From the NCBI RefSeq assembly GCF_028747985.1, contig NZ_CP118108.1:2485501-2549500 (forward strand): a DNA stretch of 64,000 bases, given 5' to 3'. This DNA is from Paenibacillus urinalis. GTDB taxonomy: Bacteria; Bacillota; Bacilli; Paenibacillales; Paenibacillaceae. Under the pieces are notes generated by a model, which made no database searches, was not told the DNA's origin, and saw only the letters and a list, made by a program, of their open reading frames with translations. Both the position numbers and the translations under genes were made by a program. Below are positions 7,981-17,009 of the stretch, one piece after another. How positions within the stretch are numbered: the first letter of the stretch is position 1; every line of letters begins with the position of its first letter.

Positions 7981-8211
7981 AAGCAAGTAAAGAGAATACC
8001 ATTCCCCTATTTTAGAAGGTGTTATCCCTCCGAATCCGTTTAAATAGTAAAGATTTGGTCGCGAACTAAAGGATTGTAGGTTGCATATGAGATTAAAGCT
8101 TTAGATAATTTTATGTAGCAACCTTTTCTTGGGTGTGATATTTTTATCCTGTTGATGATTGATTCTTAAAATTCAATTCCATATGTATTGAATAGAAAAG
8201 GGGAAACATGA
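7981..8211 (+). other. Intergenic region before the first response regulator
   Basis: AGGTTGC (8078-8084) and GCAACCT (8118-8124) could form a long-loop hairpin followed by TTTCTT. ATTCAAT (8171-8177) and ATTGAAT (8187-8193) form a dyad 18 bp before the start codon that could be an operator. No convincing sigma-A promoter, small ORF or known RNA was recognised. Confidence 0.35.
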
Positions 8212-9738
8212 ATGCTGGATGTCTTGTTGGTAGATGATGAGCCATGGGTACTTGAGGGATTACGAACTATGGTGAACTGGGACAAATACGGTTTCCAAAT
8301 TTGCGGAGAGGCTGAGAATGGAAATGCGGCTTGGGCCATGATCGAGAATCTTCAGCCAGATCTAGTATTTACAGATATTCATATGCCTTCGGTGAACGGA
8401 CTTGAACTGATAGACCGTTCTAAACAAGTGCTTGCCAGACCTCCTCGATTTGTTATTCTAAGCGGTTACGATAGTTTTGAGTATGTGAAAACAGCGCTGG
8501 AGCAACGTGTGGAGGACTACTTACTTAAGCCGATTGATGAAGATGAGATTGAAACCGTATTGGAGTTAATTCGTCGTAAAATTCTAGAAGAGCAGATTTC
8601 AGCCAAAGTGCATCAACGCGAAAATGCACTCTATGTAAATTGTTTGTTCAATCGCTTGTTACAAGGTGATGACAGCATTGAGTTGCGATACGAGGTGAGT
8701 AAAACGCTTCGAATGGAAGCTCATGAGAGCATGGCCTGTCTTCTAATTTCAACGGATACGAATAAGGACGAAGTCAAAACATGGCTGTACAGTCACGCTG
8801 GGATCCCTTATGCCGAACCATTTTTAGATGAGGAAGGTAACATCGGATTGTTTGCTGACGGTTTGCATCATTCTCTGAAGCAGCTGGAAGCGGCGGGGAG
8901 AAATCTGGTTGAAATGTATTCAGACCGAGCATTAATGACAGTGGCATGCGGACATGATTCAAGTGGAGTAAACACTTTGCGTTCAGCTTACGAAAAAGCT
9001 TTGTTCGCATTAAAATGGAAGCGCTATCAGTGTGGCTCCGGCTTTGTGAATCACCAGGAATTACCTCAGAAAGACAGTATGGCTAAAGTGAATCAAAAAG
9101 CTTTGTCAGATGTGATGGACGTCATTATTTCGGGCGAACAGGACAGGGTGGAAGGTAAAGTAAATGCGATGCTAGCCAATCCTGACTCAGAGCAGACTGT
9201 ATCGGATATAGAATATGTTCGAGTTCAGCTGATTGCCCTTGAGATGAGTATTCTTAAGCATCTAAAGGAGCTTGAAGGGGATGTAGACCGCTTTGTACAG
9301 CAAGTTCAGCAAATGGCAGGTGACATTATTGGGATAAACTCGTATCCTGCGTTTCAACAGTACGGGGTCATATTGAGCCTCAATGCTTTGAAAGCCCTTC
9401 AGGAACAGCGAAAAAAAAAGGAATTCAGCACGATTTTTCAAGTGGAGCAGTACGTCAATCAGGAATTCCGCAACAAATTGCAGCTTCAGGAGCTAGCACA
9501 GAAATTTCATATGAACGCCAACTATTTAGGGCAAGCATTTAAACAGCAGACGGGTAAGACTTTTCGTGAGTATTTGAATGATAAGCGGATCGAAGAAGCA
9601 AAGCGATTGCTGCGTCAGAGCAACATGAGCATTACTGACGTTGCCGTGCATTCGGGTTATCTGAGTGCCGACTATTTTATTAGTCAGTTCAAGCGAATGA
9701 CAGGTACGGCTCCTTCGCAATATAGAAAACTACAGTAG
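8212..9738 (+). CDS. YesN-type response regulator, AraC output
   Basis: 508 residues. The receiver has the acidic pair in LLVDDEP, phospho-acceptor Asp55 in FTDIHMPSVNG and Lys106 in YLLKPID. A long middle region follows, then an AraC DNA-binding domain (LQLQELAQKFHMNANYLGQAFKQQTGKTF ending TGTAPSQYRK). AAAAGGGG precedes the ATG at 8212. It begins the cluster regulator-kinase-regulator-binding protein-permeases-GH43-GH10, and the kinase follows by 44 bp. Two regulators around one kinase is unusual; one may serve the neighbouring xylanase genes. Family call firm, target inferred. Confidence 0.92.
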   Translation: MLDVLLVDDEPWVLEGLRTMVNWDKYGFQICGEAENGNAAWAMIENLQPDLVFTDIHMPSVNGLELIDRSKQVLARPPRFVILSGYDSFEYVKTALEQRVEDYLLKPIDEDEIETVLELIRRKILEEQISAKVHQRENALYVNCLFNRLLQGDDSIELRYEVSKTLRMEAHESMACLLISTDTNKDEVKTWLYSHAGIPYAEPFLDEEGNIGLFADGLHHSLKQLEAAGRNLVEMYSDRALMTVACGHDSSGVNTLRSAYEKALFALKWKRYQCGSGFVNHQELPQKDSMAKVNQKALSDVMDVIISGEQDRVEGKVNAMLANPDSEQTVSDIEYVRVQLIALEMSILKHLKELEGDVDRFVQQVQQMAGDIIGINSYPAFQQYGVILSLNALKALQEQRKKKEFSTIFQVEQYVNQEFRNKLQLQELAQKFHMNANYLGQAFKQQTGKTFREYLNDKRIEEAKRLLRQSNMSITDVAVHSGYLSADYFISQFKRMTGTAPSQYRKLQ

Positions 9739-9782
9739 GTCTTTGCAGAGCTAAGCATGAAGCGAAGGATGGCGATAATGAA

Positions 9783-11606
9783 ATGTTCAGAAAATTCAGA
9801 GTCCGTAGTATCGTGAACGATATTCCTTTGAACTATAAATTTATGCTCATATTTGTCATAGGAATATTACTCCCCATCTTTGCAAGCTATTATCTGTTTA
9901 TGGATCGTATGTCAGAGCTGATCAAGGAGCGGGAGGAGCAGAATTTGCAAATCTCAATGGAGAGGGCCCGAAAGGATATCCATACCATGATTGATGGCGG
10001 TATAGCTGTCAGTCATGCCTTGATCACGGACAAGGTGTTATCTGAATCCATCGATCGGGGCTACAATGGCCAGTCGGAATTCTACAACACGTTCGATGAT
10101 CTGCTTCGTCACCGCGTAACCTCGTATATTCCAACGAATAACCAAATTCAGCGTATTGGCATTTACACGGACAATCCGACCATTGTGTCCGGTGGGGATT
10201 ACTATGTGCTGAACAGTACGATGCATGCTAGTAACTGGTATAAGCAGTGGAAAGCAACGGGGGAATCTTTAAAAGTACTTGCCTACCGGGACCAGGCCAT
10301 GAATAATCGTGCTGCGACCTCTTCTTATTTAAGCATTATTGAAAAAATGGACTACTACTATGCCTACAGATCTTATCAGAAGTTGGTGCGTATCGACTTT
10401 TACCTAAATCGTTTCTATGACGTGATTGCAAGAGAGAAGAGCTCTCTGGAAATGTATCTGGTTAATGACAAGAACCAAATCATTGTGTCTGCGGATGACA
10501 AGTATCATGGCGAGGTGGACAGCCAATATGAATTGTTTGATATGAATAAGGTGGAAGATCAGGATATACATATTGTCCCGATAGGAAGTGCTAGTTATAT
10601 AAAAGGATGGAAATTAATTGGTGTGCCTCAAGAAACGCGTGTCAAAGAAGCCATGTTATCCATGCAGCTTTATTTCGGCATGCTGGCCGGTATTATTACA
10701 CTGATTACTTCCATTTTTATTTATATTATGCTGCGTTCCTACAATCACCGGGTAAAGCGACTGTCCAGACATATGCAAAAGGTAGGAAACGAGAAATTTG
10801 AGCTGATCAATATCGATGGTGGACAAGACGAAATTGGTCATTTGATTACGAACTTTAATATGATGACTGCTCAAATCAAGTCATTAATTAACAACGTGTA
10901 TAAGCTTGAAATTCAGCAACGAAGTCAGGAGGCTGAACGTATTCGCGCCGAGCTTAATATGCTGCAAAGCCAGATGAATCCTCACTTTTTATTTAATACG
11001 CTGAATGCACTGCTTGTGGTCAGCACCAAAAATAATTATGTGGACGTCAAGGACATTATTAAGGATCTGTCCAAGCTGCTTCGTCGCCTTTTGAATTGGA
11101 AGGACGATGTCGTCACGCTAGAGGAAGAAATGAGTTTCACCATTATGTACCTGGGGATTGAGAAATTCCGTTTTCGGGACAAATTTGAATATGACATTGA
11201 AATTACGGATGAGGCTCGGTTTTATAAAATACCTAAAATGAGTATCCAGCAATTAGCGGAAAATGCCTGCAAACATGGTATCCAAGCTATAGAAGGGACG
11301 GGCTCTGTTAAGATTCGAGCAGACATTGTGGACAAGCATCTGCGCATCGTTGTATCCGACAATGGCAAGGGCATGGATAAGGAACGACTGAAAGAAGTGC
11401 AGTGTCAAATTCGAAGCCAAGAAGAGAGCGGAGGCTACAATATTGGGATGCGTAATGTGTATCGTCGTCTCGAATTGTACTATGACAATCAAGTGAAATT
11501 TAACCTGAAGAGCAAAATTGAAGAGGGTACGGAGGTATCCTTTGAAATTCCATTACAGCTGTTGGAACGTCAAGGTGAAGAAGGAGGAATGGACAGTGGT
11601 ATTTAA
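9783..11606 (+). CDS. YesM-type sensor histidine kinase
   Basis: 607 residues. Transmembrane segment 1 is at about residues 20-42 and segment 2 at about 292-318, flanking an extracellular Cache-like sensor of about 250 residues. A HAMP region and coiled coil follow, then the His_kinase motif MNPHFLFNTLNALL holding the phospho-acceptor His, the N box QQLAENACKHGI and the G box VSDNGKGMD. YesM kinases sense extracellular oligosaccharides, often with a binding protein. Its stop lies inside the next regulator gene, so the two are translationally coupled. Confidence 0.92.
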   Translation: MFRKFRVRSIVNDIPLNYKFMLIFVIGILLPIFASYYLFMDRMSELIKEREEQNLQISMERARKDIHTMIDGGIAVSHALITDKVLSESIDRGYNGQSEFYNTFDDLLRHRVTSYIPTNNQIQRIGIYTDNPTIVSGGDYYVLNSTMHASNWYKQWKATGESLKVLAYRDQAMNNRAATSSYLSIIEKMDYYYAYRSYQKLVRIDFYLNRFYDVIAREKSSLEMYLVNDKNQIIVSADDKYHGEVDSQYELFDMNKVEDQDIHIVPIGSASYIKGWKLIGVPQETRVKEAMLSMQLYFGMLAGIITLITSIFIYIMLRSYNHRVKRLSRHMQKVGNEKFELINIDGGQDEIGHLITNFNMMTAQIKSLINNVYKLEIQQRSQEAERIRAELNMLQSQMNPHFLFNTLNALLVVSTKNNYVDVKDIIKDLSKLLRRLLNWKDDVVTLEEEMSFTIMYLGIEKFRFRDKFEYDIEITDEARFYKIPKMSIQQLAENACKHGIQAIEGTGSVKIRADIVDKHLRIVVSDNGKGMDKERLKEVQCQIRSQEESGGYNIGMRNVYRRLELYYDNQVKFNLKSKIEEGTEVSFEIPLQLLERQGEEGGMDSGI

Positions 11607-13155
11607 AGTGCTGTTGATTGACGATGAGCCCTTGGCCATTGAGGGCCTGCAGTTATGGATACCATGGGAGAATCTTGGTTTTGAGATATGCGGGGTGTGC
11701 TCTAACGGCGCCGAAGGTTTGAAACGAATGGAAGAGCTGCATCCGGATCTAGTCATGGTTGATATACATATGCCAATTATGGATGGCCTCGAGATGATTG
11801 AGGAGTGGAGGCGAAGAGGAAACCATTCCACCAAATTTATCATTCTGACAGGATATAGTGATTTCGATTATGCTCGAAAGGCACTTAAATTTAAAGTATC
11901 CCGTTATTTGCTTAAACCACTGGATGAGGAGCAGGCGGAGCTCGAGATTCGGCAAATGAAAGAAGAAATCATTAAAGAGCAGAAGCAGATTTATATTGGA
12001 CAGATCGCACGAAGAGAACAGGAACTTATTGCGTTGAAGGACGCTCTAGTGGGCAAAGATCTGTCTACAGAAGCGGCTCGTATAATGGAGAAACTGTCTC
12101 AGTCTGCTGATGTCTGGAATGTATGTTTGATTCAAATTCCGGGAGAAGATTACGGGAAGTGGAGCTCCATAGCTGCAGAGTGTCTAACTGGAATGCAAGC
12201 CGTGTTTATGATTCGTTTACAATGTGATCTGGTTTCTATCGTGTTTAAGGATGTAAACGAGGTAAACGAGGGATCCAAAGAAAACACGGTAAGAGAGCGA
12301 TTGGAGGTCATGGCTCGCCATCTGGCGGGCTTTCGCGCATTTCTGGCTATTGGAGCTCCCGAAACCTCCCTTCATCGTATCAGCCATTCCCGAGTGACAG
12401 CAGAGAAAGCGCTTCTGCATGCCTTCTATGAAGGGGCTGATTACTTAATCATAGATTATGATGAATTCAAGGATCAGGCCTTTCAATTAGATTACAATCA
12501 GGTAGAACTACTGGAGAGAACATTGGGAACTTTTGAGCTCATTGATCATGCAGCATACCAGTCTGTTGTCCTTTATATTGAACAATCGTTTCGTCAGATG
12601 CGGGTTCATCCAGATAAGGCTCGTAAATTCGTAATCTATCTGCTCCATGAAATTCGTGCCTATATGGAAGCCCAACTAGCGAAGGATTCAGATGCTTCCA
12701 ACCTCTTGTTTGATATACCCAATCTGGGTGAAGTTCTGTTAACCTTGAATGATTTGATCGGCATGCTGCAATCGTGCGGGCGAGTCTGCTTTGAGCTTCT
12801 GCTTAAGGAGAACGCCTCCGAAGCACATGGTATAGCCCAAGAAATTAGTGATTACATTCATGCACATTACCGAGAGAGCATCACTGTCAAAAAACTGGCG
12901 GAACGATTCTTCCTGCATCCTGCCTACTTAGGACAATTACTGATACGCAAAAACGGAATTGGTTTCAACGAATTGCTTCATAATCTGAGGATTCAGGAAG
13001 CTTGTCAGCTGCTTCAGATGAATCAATACAAAAATAGTGAGGTTTCTGAAAAAGTTGGATACTCCAGCTACCATCATTTTTTAAAGCAATTTGAGAAAAG
13101 GGTGGACATGTCTCCTAATGAGTATAAGAAAATACATGTAGCGCAGAAGACCTGA
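11596..13155 (+). CDS. Second YesN-type response regulator, AraC output
   Basis: 519 residues from a GTG start at 11596; AAGGAGG at 11581-11587 is 8 nt upstream and the receiver begins at once (VVFKVLLIDDEP). The gene overlaps the kinase end by 11 bp. Phospho-acceptor Asp56 is in VMVDIHMPIMDG and the conserved Lys in YLLKPLDEEQ. The AraC domain is ITVKKLAERFFLHPAYLGQLL to VDMSPNEYKK. Placed directly before the binding-protein operon, it is the best candidate activator of the xylo-oligosaccharide transporter and GH43/GH10 genes. Confidence 0.92.
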   Translation: MVFKVLLIDDEPLAIEGLQLWIPWENLGFEICGVCSNGAEGLKRMEELHPDLVMVDIHMPIMDGLEMIEEWRRRGNHSTKFIILTGYSDFDYARKALKFKVSRYLLKPLDEEQAELEIRQMKEEIIKEQKQIYIGQIARREQELIALKDALVGKDLSTEAARIMEKLSQSADVWNVCLIQIPGEDYGKWSSIAAECLTGMQAVFMIRLQCDLVSIVFKDVNEVNEGSKENTVRERLEVMARHLAGFRAFLAIGAPETSLHRISHSRVTAEKALLHAFYEGADYLIIDYDEFKDQAFQLDYNQVELLERTLGTFELIDHAAYQSVVLYIEQSFRQMRVHPDKARKFVIYLLHEIRAYMEAQLAKDSDASNLLFDIPNLGEVLLTLNDLIGMLQSCGRVCFELLLKENASEAHGIAQEISDYIHAHYRESITVKKLAERFFLHPAYLGQLLIRKNGIGFNELLHNLRIQEACQLLQMNQYKNSEVSEKVGYSSYHHFLKQFEKRVDMSPNEYKKIHVAQKT

Positions 13156-13209
13156 GCTTTTCTCGGAAAGAGCTTTAATTCGAATATAGTTTCTTAATAG
13201 CTAGAATTT

Positions 13210-13242
13210 TATAATGAAATAGTTCTATTGAAAGGGCTTACA
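13210..13242 (+). promoter_or_regulatory. Promoter with cre-like site for the xylan uptake operon
   Basis: TATAAT lies at 13210-13215 without a good -35 box, as expected for an AraC-activated promoter. TGAAAGGGCTTACA at 13229-13242 matches the cre consensus except that the central CG reads GG. It would overlap the start of transcription. Confidence 0.45.
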
Positions 13243-13273
13243 TTTAAGTCCGAATCAAACTTGGAGGTGCTTT

Positions 13274-14950
13274 ATGGGGGACAGTAAAAAGAGGCTTTTC
13301 CGCAAGGGAGCAACACTGCTGTTGTCACTGAGCGTTGTGCTAGCCGCTTGCTCTAGCGGTGCAGACGATTCAGGAAGCAGCGGAGAAAAAGGAACTGACG
13401 TGGCGGCTGACCAACCGATAGAAATTTCGGTATTTCTAAACGAGGCCGGACAGCAGCCAACGGCCGACAACAAGATTTATAAAAAGATAAAAGATGAGCT
13501 TGGCGTTTCCTTTAAGTTTGAATTTTTGGCTGGTGACAAAAACCAAAAATTGGGTGTAATGATTGCTGGTGGAGATTATCCTGACCTTATCTCTGCAGAT
13601 ACCAAACTAACAGCAGCGGGTGCAGTCATTCCACTCGAAGATTTGATCGAGGAGCATGCTCCTAACCTGAAGAAACATTACGAAAAATACTGGAATCAAA
13701 TGAAGGATCCTAATGATGGACATATTTATTACCTGCCTAACTACGGTGCGTACAACGGTGAAGTAGCTGATACTTACTACAGCGGACCAGCCTTCTGGAT
13801 TCAAAAAGAAGTATTAAAAGAATTTGGTTATCCAACACCAAAAACACTGGACGAATATTTTGATTTGATCGAGCAATACAAAGAGAAGTATCCGACCATT
13901 GACGGACAGCCAACCATTGGATTTGAAATTTTGAACTACGACTGGAAGAACTGGGGCTTGCTGAACGCACCACAGCATCTGATCGGTCATCCTAATGATG
14001 GCGGTGTAGTCGTAAAAGATGGAATTGCTGAGATCTTTGCAGACAAGGATTATGCTAAAGATTATTACGCGAAGCTAAACGAGATCAATGCAAAAGGTCT
14101 GCTGGATAGAGAAGCTTTTGCTCAAAACTATGATCAATACATGGCCAAATTGTCTAGTGGTGCAGTTCTGGGTATGTTCGATCAACACTGGAACTTCGGG
14201 AGCGCAGAAGATTCTTTGATCACGCAAAACAAAATCGAACGCACTTATGTAGGCTTCCCGCTTGTTTATGATAGCAGCATCAAAGATTATTATCGTGACC
14301 GTGCAGCCCTTAACCTTAACAATGGTTTCGGTATTACCGTGAGTGCTGAAGATCCTGTCAAAATCATTAAAACACTGGATAAGTTGATGGAAGAAGAGTG
14401 GCAGAAAGTACTCACCTGGGGTATTGAGGACGAGGACTACTACGTCAATGAAGAAGGTCGTTTCATGAGAACACAGGAGCAGCGGGATAACGCCGCAGAT
14501 GCGACTTGGAAGCTGGCTAACAAAGCGGATGCATTTTATGCAACCGCACCCAAAATGGAAGGCTACTTCAGCGATGGTAATGCAACATCGGCGAGCAATC
14601 AGCCAGAAGAATATCAAGCTGGTCTGAGACCGTTTGATAAGGAAGTATTAGATGCTTACGGCTTTAACAGTTATGTAGACTTCTTCAGTGCACCGCCAGA
14701 AAATCCGGTTTATTATCCAGCTTGGTCTGTGGATCTTGTTGATGGATCTCCAGCCAATATTGCAAGTACTAAGCTAAATGAGTTGTCTACAAAATATTTA
14801 CCAAGAGCAATTCTGGCTGCAGATGGCTCTGAATTCGAGAGCATTTGGAATGAATACGTTTCCGAAATTTCCAAGCTGGATATCCAGGCTTATGAAGACC
14901 GTATGAACGAAGTTCTGAAATGGAGAATTGAGAACTGGTCTGTGAAATAA
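13274..14950 (+). CDS. Lipoprotein sugar-binding protein of ABC importer
   Basis: 558 residues, of the large LplA/YtcQ type that partners YesMN systems. The lipobox VVLAACSS gives lipidation at Cys26. A Ser/Gly-rich linker follows, then the two-lobe family 1 binding-protein fold starting at PIEISVFLNEAGQ. GGAGGTG precedes the ATG. It is followed by a strong hairpin and two permease genes, so it is the receptor of a xylo-oligosaccharide importer; the substrate is inferred from the GH43/GH10 genes downstream. No ATPase is encoded nearby, which is normal for importers served by a shared MsmX-type ATPase. Confidence 0.92.
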   Translation: MGDSKKRLFRKGATLLLSLSVVLAACSSGADDSGSSGEKGTDVAADQPIEISVFLNEAGQQPTADNKIYKKIKDELGVSFKFEFLAGDKNQKLGVMIAGGDYPDLISADTKLTAAGAVIPLEDLIEEHAPNLKKHYEKYWNQMKDPNDGHIYYLPNYGAYNGEVADTYYSGPAFWIQKEVLKEFGYPTPKTLDEYFDLIEQYKEKYPTIDGQPTIGFEILNYDWKNWGLLNAPQHLIGHPNDGGVVVKDGIAEIFADKDYAKDYYAKLNEINAKGLLDREAFAQNYDQYMAKLSSGAVLGMFDQHWNFGSAEDSLITQNKIERTYVGFPLVYDSSIKDYYRDRAALNLNNGFGITVSAEDPVKIIKTLDKLMEEEWQKVLTWGIEDEDYYVNEEGRFMRTQEQRDNAADATWKLANKADAFYATAPKMEGYFSDGNATSASNQPEEYQAGLRPFDKEVLDAYGFNSYVDFFSAPPENPVYYPAWSVDLVDGSPANIASTKLNELSTKYLPRAILAADGSEFESIWNEYVSEISKLDIQAYEDRMNEVLKWRIENWSVK

Positions 14951-14964
14951 AGCAATGATGAAAT

Positions 14965-14997
14965 AATCAGGAAGGAAGTTTTTCTTCCTTCCTGATT
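14965..14997 (+). terminator. 14-bp hairpin between binding protein and permeases
   Basis: A perfect 14-bp stem (14965-14978 with 14984-14997) closes a TTTTT loop, followed by TTAAATT. With only a short T tract it probably acts as a partial terminator or 3' stabiliser, keeping binding-protein mRNA more abundant than permease mRNA. Confidence 0.7.
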
Positions 14998-15090
14998 TAA
15001 ATTGCTGCTGTATATGATCTGTAATCATATATGAAATGTCGATCTGTCGTACTTCGTTCGAATATAAAGATGGATAGGGAGCTTGATATT

Positions 15091-16056
15091 ATGGAGGAAA
15101 TTGTAGCGGGATCCAAACCGCACAACCCGAAGAAAAAGCGGAAAATAAGGCAGATAACTTGGCAGAACATCAAAGCACAAAGACAGCTCATCTGGATGTC
15201 TGTTCCTCTGCTTGCATACATCATTACCTTTGCTTATGTGCCAATCTGGGGCTGGACAATGGCCTTCCAGGATTATAAACCTGCACGAAGCTTCTCTGAG
15301 CAGACCTGGGTAGGATTTAAGCATTTTGAGTTCTTGTTTACGGATGACAATTTTATACGTGTGCTTCGAAATACGCTCGCCATGAGTATTATTAACCTGA
15401 TTTTAGGCTTTGTTACTGCCATTATTTTGGCGCTCCTGCTTAATGAAATCAAAAAGGTGATGTGGAAGCGGACGGTTCAAACCATCTCTTATCTTCCCCA
15501 TTTCTTATCATGGATTATCGTTACTGGTATTGTGGCGACATCGCTCGCTTCTGACGGTATTGTGAACGATATTCTTATGAGGCTGAATTTAATAAATGAG
15601 CCTATTCTCTGGCTGACCGAAGGAAAGTATTTCTGGGGGGTCGTTGCGGGTTCACATATCTGGAAGGAAGTCGGCTGGAATACGATTATTTATTTGGCGG
15701 CTATTGCATCCATCGATCCTGCGCTATATGAAGCATCGGATATTGATGGAGCAAATCGTTACCAAAAAATGTGGAATATTACCTTACCAGGAATTAAGCC
15801 TACGATTGTCATCCTGCTGATTATGCAGACTGGACATATTCTTGAAGCAGGCTTCGAGGTTCAGTATTTGTTAGGGAATGGTTTGGTTGTTGACTGGTCA
15901 GAAACCATTGATATCTTCGTACTCAAGTACGGAATTGCGCAGGGTAACTATTCACTCGCCACTGCTGGAGGAATATTTAAGACCGTAGTCAGCATTACAA
16001 TCCTGCTCTTAGCGAATTGGACTGCCAAGCGGCTCGGGGAAGAGAGGCTGTTATAA
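15091..16056 (+). CDS. Sugar ABC transporter permease 1 (LplB/YteP-like)
   Basis: 321 residues from ATG 15091 (AGGGAG 9 nt upstream; the frame is open further 5' without a ribosome site). A basic N-terminus is followed by six membrane segments beginning LIWMSVPLLAYIITFAYVPI. The EAA loop that docks the ATPase reads EASDIDGANRYQKMWNITLPGI. It pairs with the next gene and its stop overlaps that gene's ATG. Confidence 0.9.
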   Translation: MEEIVAGSKPHNPKKKRKIRQITWQNIKAQRQLIWMSVPLLAYIITFAYVPIWGWTMAFQDYKPARSFSEQTWVGFKHFEFLFTDDNFIRVLRNTLAMSIINLILGFVTAIILALLLNEIKKVMWKRTVQTISYLPHFLSWIIVTGIVATSLASDGIVNDILMRLNLINEPILWLTEGKYFWGVVAGSHIWKEVGWNTIIYLAAIASIDPALYEASDIDGANRYQKMWNITLPGIKPTIVILLIMQTGHILEAGFEVQYLLGNGLVVDWSETIDIFVLKYGIAQGNYSLATAGGIFKTVVSITILLLANWTAKRLGEERLL

Positions 16057-17009
16057 TGATGAAAAAGACACCTTTATCGGGTTCAGGAAATACAGCACCA
16101 CTAGCTGTACGTCGTCCAGGCAGTAAGGGTATTGAACCGCTTGTGTTTAATACGTTTAACACCATCTTTATGATTTTGCTGGTTATGGTGACCCTGTACC
16201 CCTTTTTAAATACGATTGTTGTTTCATTTAACGCAGGGAACGATACGATCCGTGGAGGACTTTATCTGTGGCCTCGCGAATTCACTTTGCAGAATTACAA
16301 CGCCGTATTTGCGTCAGGTACCATTTATAACGCGTTTTTTGTTTCTGTTGCGCGTACGGTTCTTTCCACTGTTCTTAATATTTTCTTAACCTCTATGCTG
16401 GCTTACACCCTGAGTCGGCGGGAGTATATTTTCCGCAGGCAGATTACGACAATCTTTGTAATGACCATGTATTTCAATGCAGGACTTATTCCTGGATATT
16501 TTCTAATTAAGGACCTGGGCTTAATTAATTCCTTCTGGGTTTATGTGTTGCCATCCATGATCAGTGCGTTCAATTTGATCGTTATTCGTACTTATATTTA
16601 CACCATTCCTGAGAGCTTGATTGAATCAGCCAAGATTGATGGTGCAGGTGAATTCAAGATTTTCTGGAAAATTATTTTTCCGCTGTGTAAACCGGTACTT
16701 GCGACTATTGCACTGTTCGTCGCCGTAGGTGCGTGGAATTCGTGGTTTGATGCATTCCTGTACACGTCTTCACGTCAAGAGCTGAGCACGCTGCAATACG
16801 AATTAATGAAACTCTTATCCTCTAGTATGAATGCGAACAGTAATCCTTCCGTAGCTAACGGTATTGGCGCGGAACTTACAACGCAGGTAACTCCAATCTC
16901 TATTCGCGCAGCCGTGACCATTGTTGCTTCTGTACCAATTCTGTTCGTGTATCCGTTCATGCAAAAACACTTTGTTGTTGGACTTAATGTAGGGAGTGTG
17001 AAGGAATAG
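16056..17009 (+). CDS. Sugar ABC transporter permease 2 (YtcP-like)
   Basis: 317 residues from the ATG at 16056, which overlaps the previous TAA by one base and follows GGGGAAGAGAGG. Six membrane segments; the EAA loop reads ESAKIDGAGEFKIFWKIIFPLC. The C-terminus VGLNVGSVKE is characteristic of YtcP/LplC permeases. It forms the importer channel with permease 1. Confidence 0.9.
   Translation: MMKKTPLSGSGNTAPLAVRRPGSKGIEPLVFNTFNTIFMILLVMVTLYPFLNTIVVSFNAGNDTIRGGLYLWPREFTLQNYNAVFASGTIYNAFFVSVARTVLSTVLNIFLTSMLAYTLSRREYIFRRQITTIFVMTMYFNAGLIPGYFLIKDLGLINSFWVYVLPSMISAFNLIVIRTYIYTIPESLIESAKIDGAGEFKIFWKIIFPLCKPVLATIALFVAVGAWNSWFDAFLYTSSRQELSTLQYELMKLLSSSMNANSNPSVANGIGAELTTQVTPISIRAAVTIVASVPILFVYPFMQKHFVVGLNVGSVKE

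Noticed and set aside
14075..14617. Minus-strand ORF of 180 codons
   Set aside because: Antisense to the binding-protein gene, with Cys/Ile-rich composition typical of a shadow frame.
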